DNA of 64,000 nucleotides from Haladaptatus salinisoli (GTDB lineage Archaea > Halobacteriota > Halobacteria > Halobacteriales > Haladaptataceae). Each line of letters starts with the position of its first letter. The first letter of the stretch is position 1. This document shows, one piece after another, positions 45,043 through 53,324 of the stretch. The stretch is taken from the NCBI RefSeq assembly GCF_020614375.1, contig NZ_CP085330.1, forward strand, positions 62,001-126,000, in the 5' to 3' direction. The notes beneath the pieces were generated by a model, which was given only the letters and a program-made list of their open reading frames with translations, had not been told where the DNA came from and ran no database searches. The position numbers and the translations under genes are program-made.

Positions 45043-45786
45043 ATGTGTACTTTCCTTTTCGCCTGGCAAGTTTTCTCCGATGCCCCGATCGTCGTCGCAG
45101 CCAATCGCGACGAGCGCCTCGACCGTCCGTCGAACCCGCCGAGCATCATCGACGAAGACCCCCGGGTGATCGCGCCACGGGACGTCGAAGCCGGCGGTAC
45201 GTGGATCGGCTACAACGAACACCGCGTGCTCGTCGCTGTTCTCAATCGATGGACGGACGCCAATCTGCGCGGTGAGCGCTCGCGGGGACTCCTCGTCGCG
45301 GACGCCCTCGACTGCGAGTCGACCGAGGAAGCGGCTGCAACCGTCGAACAGTCCACCGACGAATACGAGTACGAAGGATTCAACCTCGTCGTCGCCGACG
45401 CGGAGGACTCGCTCCTCTACGAGTGGGACGGAGAGTTGCGAAAGACCGTCTTTAATCCCGGCGTCCACGTCGTAGTGAATATCGGCGGCGATGAGCGTTT
45501 CGATATTCCCGAATCACGCCCCGAACTCGGACGCGCGCAGGCAGATAACACTCAACGAGCACGCAACGATCTTCAGCCCGAGACGGACGAGACCGCGGAG
45601 GCGTGGCGCGAACGTGCCGCCACGGTGTTGCGGGATCACGACTACGGTTTCTGCGTCCACCACGGACAGTTCGGAACGCGCTCGTCTTCGCTCATCTCGA
45701 TCTACGACGACGGTACCGTGGACGAGTCGTTCGCCGACGGACCGCCGTGTGAAACCGACTACGAAACCGTAGATGTCTCGCTCTAA
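45043..45786 (+). CDS. TANGO2 / NRDE-motif protein
   Basis: A 247-residue protein of the TANGO2 family, recognisable by its N-terminal MCTFLFAWQV with Cys2 and by ANRDERLDRPS, the Asn-Arg-Asp-Glu motif. Later VHHGQFGTRSSSLISIYDDG is also typical. Eukaryotic TANGO2 is linked to haem trafficking and lipid homeostasis; archaeal members are uncharacterised. The gene has a less GC-rich third position than its neighbours to the left, suggesting a distinct origin. ATG 45043 begins the family's usual N-terminus. Confidence 0.85.
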   Translation: MCTFLFAWQVFSDAPIVVAANRDERLDRPSNPPSIIDEDPRVIAPRDVEAGGTWIGYNEHRVLVAVLNRWTDANLRGERSRGLLVADALDCESTEEAAATVEQSTDEYEYEGFNLVVADAEDSLLYEWDGELRKTVFNPGVHVVVNIGGDERFDIPESRPELGRAQADNTQRARNDLQPETDETAEAWRERAATVLRDHDYGFCVHHGQFGTRSSSLISIYDDGTVDESFADGPPCETDYETVDVSL

Positions 45787-45995
45787 GCGCGTCGCCGCGG
45801 GCATATTTGACCGGAATCGCTGCCGACGACGAGCGAACCCGTATGCTCGGGGGTGTACCAACCGGTTCGTAGTACATCTCCGGAAACCTCACTCCGATAC
45901 CTCGACGAGGCGTTGAGCTACTCCGTCCGCCGTCGGTAGTCACGTACGTTCTTCTAACGCGGCAGCTTTTACATTCCGAGTCCGTAGTGAGGCGT

Positions 45996-46946
45996 ATGGG
46001 CGACTCAAGTGTCGAGGGAGAGTTTCAGCGGAAAGAGACCAAATTCCGCAACCGGATTCGCGACGCGCCGGAAGCGGAATTCCCGCCCGAAGCCGACCGC
46101 TACCACCTCTATATCGCACGACCGTGCCCGTGGGCACACGGCGCTGTCCTCGTGCGCGCGTTGCTCGGCCTCGAGGACGTAATCTCGATGGACGTTCTGG
46201 ACCCGTACCGGGAGGAGGAAGGGTGGCAATTCTCACCGGACCGCGAGGGCTGCACGCCCGACACGGTGAACGGCGCGGACTATCTCTCGGAAATATATCG
46301 GGCGGCTGACTCCTCGTTCTCCGGCCACGTCTCGGTCCCCGTCCTCTGGGACAAACGGCGGGATACTATCGTCAACAACGAGTCTGTCGAGATCATGAAG
46401 ATGCTCACCGACGCCTTCGAGGAGTATCGAGACCGGTCCGTCGACCTCTATCCCGCGGAACTTCGCGACGAGATCGACCAAGTGGTGGAGGATATCTACG
46501 AACCCATCAACAACGGCGTGTACAAGGCGGGCTTCGCTCGGTCACAGGAAGCGTACGACCGCGCGGTCGACGATCTCTTCGAGGCGCTCGACCACTGGGA
46601 GAGCGTTCTGGACGAGCGGCGGTATCTCGCAGGGGAGCGGCTTACGCTCGCCGATCTTCGGTTGTTCGCGACGCTCGTCCGTTTCGATCACGTTTACCAC
46701 ACGCACTTCAAGTGTAACGTGAAGCGAGTCGTCGACTACGACAACCTCTGGGGATTCACCCGAGAACTGTACCAACTTCGAGGGGTCCCCGAGACGGTCA
46801 ACATGGATCACATCAAGGAGCACTACTACACCACGCACACGGACATAAACCCGACACGAATCATCGCGCGCGGTCCCGATCTCGATTTCACCGCACCGCA
46901 CGACCGCGGCCGTCTGCCCGGCGGACCGCCCGACGCTCTCCGGTGA
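45996..46946 (+). CDS. Glutathionyl-hydroquinone-reductase-like GST-family protein
   Basis: A 316-residue protein of the ECM4/YqjG group. The thioredoxin-fold N-terminus has ARPCPWAHGAV with catalytic Cys44; RYHLYIARPCPWAH and HVSVPVLWDKRRDTIVNNES are typical, and the helical C-domain ends TLADLRLFATLVRFDHVYHTHFKCN. In bacteria it reduces glutathionyl-hydroquinones. Haloarchaea generally use gamma-glutamylcysteine instead of glutathione, so the thiol cosubstrate is probably different here. It lies in a region with looser codon bias. A second possible start is the GTG nine bases upstream. Confidence 0.88.
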   Translation: MGDSSVEGEFQRKETKFRNRIRDAPEAEFPPEADRYHLYIARPCPWAHGAVLVRALLGLEDVISMDVLDPYREEEGWQFSPDREGCTPDTVNGADYLSEIYRAADSSFSGHVSVPVLWDKRRDTIVNNESVEIMKMLTDAFEEYRDRSVDLYPAELRDEIDQVVEDIYEPINNGVYKAGFARSQEAYDRAVDDLFEALDHWESVLDERRYLAGERLTLADLRLFATLVRFDHVYHTHFKCNVKRVVDYDNLWGFTRELYQLRGVPETVNMDHIKEHYYTTHTDINPTRIIARGPDLDFTAPHDRGRLPGGPPDALR

Positions 46947-47295
46947 CGGACGCGAGAACTTCGATCGCTCCGAAAAGAACGGCGGGTCGGAGATCGAACG
47001 GCACGGTGAAAACCGACTCCGGTCGCTCGATGGGCGCAGGGAGTCCGTTCCGGCACGACGAGCGAACGCTCGCGGGAGTCACCGTTACTGCACGGGAGAA
47101 CGTTGTTGGTCGCGTTTCTCGCCGACCCCGACGCATCCCTCGCTCGTGGGGAACGTTCGCGCGCTAAACCGGGAACGACCGAAACAGGGGACGCCGTCGG
47201 TCACACTGCGTACGAATTTTGCCCCTCGATTCGCGATTTTCCGCGCCGCTATACTTTATCCTTGGCACATGGTATCACACCTCTGGGATTCGGCA
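46947..47295. other. Non-coding stretch, no recognisable gene
   Basis: A 349-base stretch after the hydroquinone-reductase-like gene. Short open frames here have basic, Arg/Ser-rich translations unlike haloarchaeal proteins. Just before 47296 ACTTTATCC (47253-47261) could be a TATA box for the remnant gene that follows. I see no repeat or structured RNA. Confidence 0.4.
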
Positions 47296-47466
47296 ATGAC
47301 ATTTGCAGCACATCGCCCGGTCGACGAAAGAGCGGTGGAAGAACTCAAGACCGGATTTCGGGGGGAGGTACTCCAACCGGACGACGACGGCTACGACGAA
47401 GCCCGGTCGATTTGGAACGCGATGATCGACCGCCGACCGGCGGTAATCGCGCGGCCAACGGGCTGA
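47296..47466 (+). pseudogene. Truncated FAD-linked oxidase (berberine-bridge-type), N-terminal fragment
   Basis: A 56-residue reading frame, MTFAAHRPVDERAVEELKTGFRGEV, then LQPDDDGYDEARSIWNAMIDRRPAVIARPTG, then stop. LxPxDxGYDEAR-x-x-W-N-x-M-x-x-R-P-A-x-I-A-R is the conserved N-terminus of FAD-linked oxidases (PCMH-fold); the expected next step, a Val-Ala-Asp-Val FAD-binding strand, is missing. Only about an eighth of a normal gene is left. The following 325 bases contain no continuation in any frame that I can align, so a deletion has removed the rest. Confidence 0.65.
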
Positions 47467-47791
47467 TACCGGACGCTCGCTCCTCAGTCCGGTCCTTCGA
47501 ACCGTTCTACTATCGGCGATCGCCAACGGGACTGTTACTCGGCGGGCATCACGCTGTTGAGAGCCGCGGTAAACGGACACTCCGTACCTCGCGTCACCTT
47601 TGACGGATAGTTTGTAGAGCCGCTAGGTAGAGTCGCGTATCGGCCACTAGTCAGTCGTCATCTGGGAGCGGTTAGGAGTGATAGATACGGGTGCTTACGT
47701 GACGAGCAGTCATCGAATCCTGAACTATCGTCACGTCCCATCGACAGTACGGGAGAAATTCCTACCGTTGATTTTACTTCCATTTCGACTA
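47467..47791. other. Non-coding stretch downstream of the oxidase remnant
   Basis: A 325-base AT-richer stretch (near 47600-47790) with no credible gene or repeat. It ends at the 3' side of the convergent MaoC-like gene. It may be leftover sequence from deletion of the oxidase body. Confidence 0.35.
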
Positions 47792-48178
47792 CTACTCCTT
47801 CCAGATGAGCCCGTCAATGTGCGCTTGCATCACTTTTTCTTCGTTCTCATTGGAGCACGCGACCGAACTCGTTACGCTGTAGCGGTCTTCTCGTTCGTCG
47901 ACTGTTTCGTTCGTCCACTCGCATCTGATAGTGTTCCCCGTATAGACCGGTTTGAGGAAGTCGAATTCCATCGTCCGAGCGATGTAGCTCAAATCCCCGC
48001 CGATTTTCGTCGGCAACGTTGCTGTAAGTAGTCCCTGAACGACGAGGCGACCCTCTTCGTCAGGTTCGGTGTGAATAGCTTGCTGATCCCCTGAGATCTC
48101 ACCGAATCGGCGAACATCTTCGTTCGTGAACGTTCGTTCGTAGGTGTGGACATCGCCTTCTTCCGGCGGAAATGACAT
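47792..48178 (-). CDS. MaoC-like hotdog-fold dehydratase
   Basis: A 128-residue protein starting MSFPPEEGDVHTYERTFTNEDVRRFGEISGDQQAIHTEPD. The hydratase motif Y-S-x-D-x-N-P-x-H-x-D is changed to FGEISGDQQAIHTEPD, keeping Asp and His (IHTEP). A second strand region, VVQGLLTATLPTKIGG, is typical too. Members act as (R)-enoyl-CoA hydratases; the single domain probably works as a dimer. Substrate unknown. ATG 48178 preferred; GTG 48184 also possible. Confidence 0.8.
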   Translation of the reverse strand: MSFPPEEGDVHTYERTFTNEDVRRFGEISGDQQAIHTEPDEEGRLVVQGLLTATLPTKIGGDLSYIARTMEFDFLKPVYTGNTIRCEWTNETVDEREDRYSVTSSVACSNENEEKVMQAHIDGLIWKE

Positions 48179-48331
48179 CGGCACGGGTTCTCTTCACCTC
48201 CTATTCCAGCGAATCAGTTAAATCTGCGGCACGGTGCTTTTGCCGACCGGACGCGCGTACGCCGGGTTCGAAGTTCAATTACGCGTCTAAAAACCTTGGT
48301 CGGGTGCTAACTGATCGATAGTTGACGGACG

Positions 48332-48652
48332 ATGAACCACCGAGAGTCGATATACGGTGGACTCATAGCGAGGGTGGCAAACGGTCGCGCTGACGATGCG
48401 GACGATGGTCGACGGATTTCTACGAGACGTAGCGAGTACGGGAGCCCGCGGCATAGACGAACTCCGATGGACTACCCCGTGCGCCCCGAAGATAGCGTAT
48501 CGACGCAGCTTCGAGTTCTCGACAAAGAACCGATCGAAACCAACCTACCGCTCGGCGATGTTCGCGCGAAAACGGTCGGGACGAATCGAGATGGCGATGT
48601 CGTCGTTTCGTGGGTGAACGATTTCCCCATTCAACGCCGCGACGCGGAGTAA
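48332..48652 (+). CDS. Doubtful small protein, possibly a decaying gene
   Basis: A 106-residue frame. The first 45 residues are Arg-rich and unlike a haloarchaeal protein, while the last 61 (from ATG 48467: MDYPVRPEDSVSTQLRVLDK) are acidic and plausible, ending VVVSWVNDFPIQRRDAE. I recognise no family. It could be a short real gene starting at 48467, a remnant, or chance. It sits between the MaoC-like gene and the alpha/beta hydrolase in a region of poor coding quality. Confidence 0.3.
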   Translation: MNHRESIYGGLIARVANGRADDADDGRRISTRRSEYGSPRHRRTPMDYPVRPEDSVSTQLRVLDKEPIETNLPLGDVRAKTVGTNRDGDVVVSWVNDFPIQRRDAE

Positions 48653-48792
48653 CGCGAAGCGGAGGCATCGGTTACCGGGGTAGAAAATGGAAGACGCGCG
48701 TCGGTCACGCGCCGACTCGTACCCACGCTCCCGATACGGACAACGATGCTATGTTACTGTGTCCCATAGGGGAACGTGGGGGGAATCATCCT

Positions 48793-49623
48793 ATGGATGA
48801 AGCAACACCACCGGATGCGGGTAGTGAAATGGAAACAGTCACGTCAGCAGATGGAACCGCGATCGCCTTCCATCGGACGGGAAGCGGGCCACCGCTCGTG
48901 CTCGTGCACGGGAACGGCGATGTTCACGAGTTCTGGGATCTGGCCGGCACCCGTCTCGCCTTCGCGGAGCACTGCACGGTTTATGCGGTCGAGCGTCGTG
49001 GTCGCGGCGAGAGCGGCGACGCCGCCGCGTACGAACTGGAACGGGAGGCCGAGGACGTAGCTACGGTCGTCGATGCGATAGACGAACCGGTGACCCTGCT
49101 CGGTCATTCCGGGGGAGCCATCTATTCGTTGGAGGCGGCCCTGCGAACGGACAATCTGCGCAATCTCATCCTGAGCGAACCCCCTATCGCGGTCGCCGAC
49201 CACGAACTCGACGTTGAGGGTCTCGCCGAAATGAAGAGGCTGCTGGACGACGGCGAGAACGAGCGAGCGCTCGTCGTGTTCCTACGAGAAGTCGCCGGGA
49301 TTTCGCGAGCGGAAATCGACGAACTTCGCTCAGCACCGATATGGCCGGATATGGTGAGGGCAGCCCATACGCTGCCCCGTGAATCGCGTGCGATCGCCGA
49401 GTACGAGTTCGACGCGACCCGGTTTGCGGACGTGACCACGCCCACCTTGGTGTTGTCTGGCGGCGAGAGCCCCCAATTCTTCAAGGACGCGGCGGGAGCC
49501 GTCGACGAAGCGCTCCCGAATAGCCGGACCACTATCTTCGACGGGCTCGCGCACGAGCCGATGAACACCGCGCCGGACCGCTTCGTCGACGAAGTACTCA
49601 CGTTCGCCTATGACTCGACCTAA
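48793..49623 (+). CDS. Alpha/beta hydrolase
   Basis: A 276-residue protein. It opens TVTSADGTAIAFHRTGSGPPLVLVHGNGDVHEFW, the standard core with oxyanion-side HGNGD, then GHSGG with nucleophile Ser near residue 106, TPTLVLSGGESPQFF carrying the acid region and GLAHEPM with the catalytic His. Looks like a small-molecule esterase or haloperoxidase-like hydrolase. ATG 48793 or the internal ATG 48829 may be the start. Codon bias resembles the island genes. Confidence 0.85.
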   Translation: MDEATPPDAGSEMETVTSADGTAIAFHRTGSGPPLVLVHGNGDVHEFWDLAGTRLAFAEHCTVYAVERRGRGESGDAAAYELEREAEDVATVVDAIDEPVTLLGHSGGAIYSLEAALRTDNLRNLILSEPPIAVADHELDVEGLAEMKRLLDDGENERALVVFLREVAGISRAEIDELRSAPIWPDMVRAAHTLPRESRAIAEYEFDATRFADVTTPTLVLSGGESPQFFKDAAGAVDEALPNSRTTIFDGLAHEPMNTAPDRFVDEVLTFAYDST

Positions 49624-49642
49624 CGGTTTAGCGATCGGTCGC

Positions 49643-50293
49643 CTAGTCGAAAATTCGCTCCTTCGATTCCTCGCTGAACCCGCTACTGGCCTCCTCCGCG
49701 GTCTCGTAGACCCGACGAAGCTCGGCTATCGGTTCGTCGTGGGCGTCGACTCGTAAGTCGTGATAGGCGGTCGCCTTCGGCGCTTTCACCCGCACCGCCG
49801 CCGAGGTGTGACCGCGCTTGTCGCCGCCGGCCTCCTTTCCTGCCGCGAGCGTCTCGACGAGTCGGGAGACGAGGTCGCCTTCGCTCTCCGCGAACGCTTC
49901 GACCAGCGCGTCCAACGTCTCCTCGCCGACCAGCATGTTCCCCGCGACCGTGACGCCGCGCTCCTCGTGAACCCGGTGGCCGAACCAACCGTCGCAGCCG
50001 TCGCCGGAGAACGCGTAGGCGTTCCCCCGCGCGTCGAGTCCGTGAACCTGTCTGAGGTCGCTGTGGTCGTCCTGTTCGAGCAGTCCTTCCAGCGCGTCGT
50101 CCACGGCGAGGTCGGACAGAAGCGCGACGCCGCGCCTCCCGAGGCGAACGTTGACGAAGCTCTGCGTGCTGATGACGCCGTCGTGGTTGATGCAGGGTGC
50201 GAGCGCGCCGACCGCCGGGGCGTCGGTGGCGACCGCCACTCCGAACGCGGTTCCCTCGTCCGTCTCCTCGCGGACGCAGATGGAGAACGTCAT
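49643..50293 (-). CDS. DUF1028 family protein
   Basis: A 216-residue protein of the DUF1028 family: MTFSICVREETDEGTAFGVAVATDAPAVGAL at the start, GVISTQSFVNVRLGRRGVALL, and NMLVGEETLDALVEAFAES later, all in family order. The fold is Ntn-hydrolase-like. In bacteria and archaea it is often beside gamma-glutamyltransferase or peptide transporter genes and may help degrade peptides. Here it is divergent from a gamma-glutamyltransferase, with only 87 bases between the starts. ATG 50293 chosen; upstream open frame is not coding. Confidence 0.87.
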   Translation of the reverse strand: MTFSICVREETDEGTAFGVAVATDAPAVGALAPCINHDGVISTQSFVNVRLGRRGVALLSDLAVDDALEGLLEQDDHSDLRQVHGLDARGNAYAFSGDGCDGWFGHRVHEERGVTVAGNMLVGEETLDALVEAFAESEGDLVSRLVETLAAGKEAGGDKRGHTSAAVRVKAPKATAYHDLRVDAHDEPIAELRRVYETAEEASSGFSEESKERIFD

Positions 50294-50380
50294 GCGTTTC
50301 GGATTCGAGCGCTCCCCGATAAGCCCCACACCGGAACTATTCGGCGGGTGTTTTAGGTTCGTTTCCGAGTACGGTACGGT

Positions 50381-52048
50381 ATGCCGAAACCCGACCTGGA
50401 CCGCTTTACCTCCCGCCGTTCGACCGTCTACGCGCCGAACGGGATCGTCGCCACCAGTCAACCGCTCGCGGCGCGAGCGGGCCTCTCGCTCCTCGAACGA
50501 GGCGGCAACGCCTTCGACGCCGCCGTCGCCACCGCCGCGGCGCTCAACGTCGTCGAACCGACGAGCACCGGACTCGGCGGTGACGTGTTCGCGCTCTACC
50601 GCACCGCGGACGGCGAGGTCGGCGCGATGCGGAGTTGCGGCGGCGCGCCGAGCGAGGCGACCGTCGAGAACGTCCGCTCCTCGGTGGCGAATCGGGACGA
50701 TTCCTCGAAGTGGTATCCGAGCAATCGGGGCTACGCGGTCGACGAGGAGGCGACCGACGACTTCGAGATGCCGTTTCTCGGCCCCCACGCCGTGACCGTC
50801 CCGGGCACCGCGCGCGGGTGGGAAGCCACGGTACGGCGGTTGGGCCGCCTGTCGCTTCGCGACGCGCTGCGGCCGGCTATCGAGTACGCGACGGACGGCT
50901 ACCCCGTTTCGGAGGTCATCGCGTCCCACTGGACGGGAGCGGAAACCCTCTTCGAGACCGACAACGCCCGTGAGGCGTACCTGAAGGACGGACGCGCCCC
51001 CGGCGTCGGCGAGTCGATGGCGCTCCCCCGCCTCGGCGAGAGCCTCCGGAAGATTTCTGAGGAAGGGGCCGACGTCGTGTACGAGGGCGACATCGCCGAG
51101 CAGATCGCCGAGGAGGTGCAGTCGCACGGCGGCTTCATGACGGTGGACGACCTCGCGGCCTTCGAACCCGAGTTCCTCGACCCGGTTTCGACGACGTACG
51201 GCGGGGCCGAAATCTTCGAACTGCCGCCGAACAATCAGGGTCTCATCGCGCTGGAGGCGCTCAACATCGCCGAGGAACTCGGCGCGGGCGACCACCCCGT
51301 CGACTCGCCGGAGCGCATCCACTACTTCGCGGAGGCGATGAAACTCGCCTTCCACGACGGTCACCGCTACATCACCGACCCGGAGTTCGAGGACGTTCCG
51401 CCGCTCGCGTCCGAGGGGTGGGCGCGCGACCGAGCGGCGGGCGTCGGCGAGACGGCGAACCACGACGTGAGCTTCGGCGTCCCCGACGCGAACGCGGAGG
51501 ACGCGGACACCGTCCTGCTCTGCGTCGCCGACGACGAGGGCAACGTCGTCTCCTACATCAACTCCCGGTTCGCCGGATTCGGGTCGGGGCTGGTGGCGGG
51601 CGACACCGGCATCGCCCTCCAGAATCGCGGGGCGTCGTTCTCGCTCGACCCCGACCACCCGAACCGCCTCGAACCCGGAAAGCGCCCGTTCCACACCCTG
51701 ATTCCCGCGCTCGCTCGATTCGACGCGGACGATTGGGCCGCCTTCGGCGTGATGGGCGGATACATGCAACCGCAGGGTCACGTCCAACTCGTCTCGAACG
51801 TCGTGGACTACGACATGCCCCTACAGGCCGCCCTCGACCGTCCGCGGTGGCGCTATCGGGAGGACGGCTCGCTCGGAATCGAAGGTCGAATGGACGGCAA
51901 CCTCTCGACGAAACTCGCGCGAAAGGGTCACGACGTGCGCGTGCTTCCGCCGTCGCTCTTCGGCGGCGCTCAGATGGCGAGAAACGACGGCGGCGTCCTC
52001 TCCGGCGCGACGGAACCGAGAAAAGACGGGACGGCCGTCGGGTACTGA
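50381..52048 (+). CDS. ggt: Gamma-glutamyltransferase (Ntn hydrolase)
   Basis: A 555-residue precursor. The large-subunit part has ERGGNAFDAAVATAAALNVVEPTSTGLGGD, typical of the family, and the autocleavage/nucleophile Thr is Thr377 in EDADTVLLCVADDEGN, starting the small subunit. GFGSGLVAGDTGIALQNRG and FHTLIPALA are also characteristic. No signal peptide is apparent, so it probably acts in the cytoplasm, perhaps on gamma-glutamyl peptides such as gamma-glutamylcysteine. Length matches Bacillus- and haloarchaeal-type GGTs. Divergent from DUF1028. Confidence 0.92.
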   Translation: MPKPDLDRFTSRRSTVYAPNGIVATSQPLAARAGLSLLERGGNAFDAAVATAAALNVVEPTSTGLGGDVFALYRTADGEVGAMRSCGGAPSEATVENVRSSVANRDDSSKWYPSNRGYAVDEEATDDFEMPFLGPHAVTVPGTARGWEATVRRLGRLSLRDALRPAIEYATDGYPVSEVIASHWTGAETLFETDNAREAYLKDGRAPGVGESMALPRLGESLRKISEEGADVVYEGDIAEQIAEEVQSHGGFMTVDDLAAFEPEFLDPVSTTYGGAEIFELPPNNQGLIALEALNIAEELGAGDHPVDSPERIHYFAEAMKLAFHDGHRYITDPEFEDVPPLASEGWARDRAAGVGETANHDVSFGVPDANAEDADTVLLCVADDEGNVVSYINSRFAGFGSGLVAGDTGIALQNRGASFSLDPDHPNRLEPGKRPFHTLIPALARFDADDWAAFGVMGGYMQPQGHVQLVSNVVDYDMPLQAALDRPRWRYREDGSLGIEGRMDGNLSTKLARKGHDVRVLPPSLFGGAQMARNDGGVLSGATEPRKDGTAVGY

Positions 52049-52076
52049 ACCGCCGACTACCCGGCTAGGGTTCGTT

Positions 52077-52367
52077 TCAGTCTTCTTCGGTCTCGTCGCC
52101 CGCTTCGTTCTCTTCGTCCTCTTCGGGTTCCGTCTCCGGCTCCCCCGCTTCGCTCCCCCTCGCGTCGTCGATCTCGATCTCCATCGGCCCCTCGTCGGCG
52201 CGTCCGAGGTCTTCGAGTTCCTCGTGCAGGTCGGGTTGGCTCCCGCGACGCCGCCCGGCGAAGTAGCCGGCGACGAACGAGAACCCCATCAGTACGAGCG
52301 TTCGAAGTCCCGACCCCGAACTACCGTTCTCCGACTCGCGTTCCGCGACTGTCGTGTCGTCCGACAT
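52077..52367 (-). CDS. Small membrane protein with acidic tail
   Basis: A 96-residue protein: an acidic start (MSDDTTVAERESENGSSGSG), one membrane helix (LVLMGFSFVAGYFAGRR), then a strongly acidic tail with long Glu/Asp runs (EPEEDEENEAGDETEED). Unknown function. Located downstream of the tatA gene on the same strand, with a 150-base gap, and convergent with ggt. Confidence 0.6.
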   Translation of the reverse strand: MSDDTTVAERESENGSSGSGLRTLVLMGFSFVAGYFAGRRRGSQPDLHEELEDLGRADEGPMEIEIDDARGSEAGEPETEPEEDEENEAGDETEED

Positions 52368-52517
52368 GGTGTTTCGTTTGCGAGAGAGTGACTTTTCCGT
52401 TGTGGTCGGCGAAGGAGGCGGTCTCTCGGACGGCGAAACGCCGAGACTCCGTCTCATCGTCGAACTGGTGGAAAAACCGAAGTCGGGCCGGGTACCCCCC
52501 GAATTCCCGAAACTCGC

Positions 52518-52769
52518 TTAGACTTCCGCGTCGGCTTCGACCGCCGCGTCGCTTTCGGTCTCCGCGGACGACCCGGACTCCTGCATCTCGCGGAGTTCGC
52601 TTTCGACTTCCTGCCGTCCTTTCTTGAACTCGCCCATGGCCTCGCCGGTCGAGCGCGCGAGTTTCGGAATCTTGTTTGCACCGAAGAGGAGCACCGCGAT
52701 GAGCAGAATCACCGCGAGCTCCATCCCACCGGGAAGCGGCCCGAACAGCGGTATCATTTCAACTACCAT
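52518..52769 (-). CDS. tatA: Twin-arginine translocase subunit TatA/E
   Basis: An 83-residue TatA: one N-terminal membrane helix (MELAVILLIAVLLFGANKIPKLARSTG), with the hinge FGANKIPKL and an amphipathic helix after it (GEAMGEFKKGRQEVES), and an acidic tail. TatA forms the export channel for folded Tat substrates, of which several are encoded in this window (DyP-like lipoprotein, substrate-binding lipoprotein, sugar dehydrogenase, large hydrolase). An earlier start (ATG 52769) is used; ATG 52757 is possible. No tatC nearby. Confidence 0.9.
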   Translation of the reverse strand: MVVEMIPLFGPLPGGMELAVILLIAVLLFGANKIPKLARSTGEAMGEFKKGRQEVESELREMQESGSSAETESDAAVEADAEV

Positions 52770-52874
52770 CTGTGGTAAATCATCATAGGTGGTTATTTAT
52801 AGGCTTTTTGCTCCGTGACACTGATTGACACATCATCGCCCCGGCCGCTGCGTTCGGCGGTCCGTCGCGCCGAT

Positions 52875-53222
52875 TCAGACGTCCCGGGTTTCGCCGCGGC
52901 GTTCCACGAACCGGACCACCGCCTCGGTTCCCCGGAAGCCGTCGGCCATCCGCCCGACGAGTTCGCCGTCCTCGAACAGCAGGAGGGTCGGGACGCTTCG
53001 GATGTCGTACCGCTCCACGAGCGAGAGGTCGTCGCCGGGGTTCACCATCGCGACCGTGGCCTCGGTCGCGCGCGCCACGTTGCCGACCACCGGTTCGATG
53101 GCCCGACAGAGCGCACAGCCCTTCGTGTAGCAATCGACCAACACGAGGTCGCGTTCCGCGACGACGCGGTCGAGTTCGTCGCCGTCCTCGACTCGAAGCG
53201 GCTTCTCGAAGCGGTCGCTCAC
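52875..53222 (-). CDS. Thioredoxin-family protein
   Basis: A 115-residue protein with the CxxC motif CALC in VDCYTKGCALCRAIEPV, replacing the classic CGPC, and cis-Pro region RSVPTLLLFEDGE. Basic thioredoxin fold. Haloarchaea often carry several; partner unknown. It lies upstream of tatA on the same strand, separated by 105 bases. Confidence 0.87.
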   Translation of the reverse strand: MSDRFEKPLRVEDGDELDRVVAERDLVLVDCYTKGCALCRAIEPVVGNVARATEATVAMVNPGDDLSLVERYDIRSVPTLLLFEDGELVGRMADGFRGTEAVVRFVERRGETRDV

Positions 53223-53324
53223 GCTTCGGCGTCGGTCTTCGACGCATTTGGGAGGTTCGCTTTCGTCCGGCGGACGGGTCGTTCGACCGAAGAAACGGAA
53301 CCGATCCGGGGTTATCGCGGCCGT

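Noticed and set aside
46947..47200. Small open frames after the hydroquinone-reductase-like gene
   Set aside because: Basic, low-complexity translations, no ribosome site and no family match.
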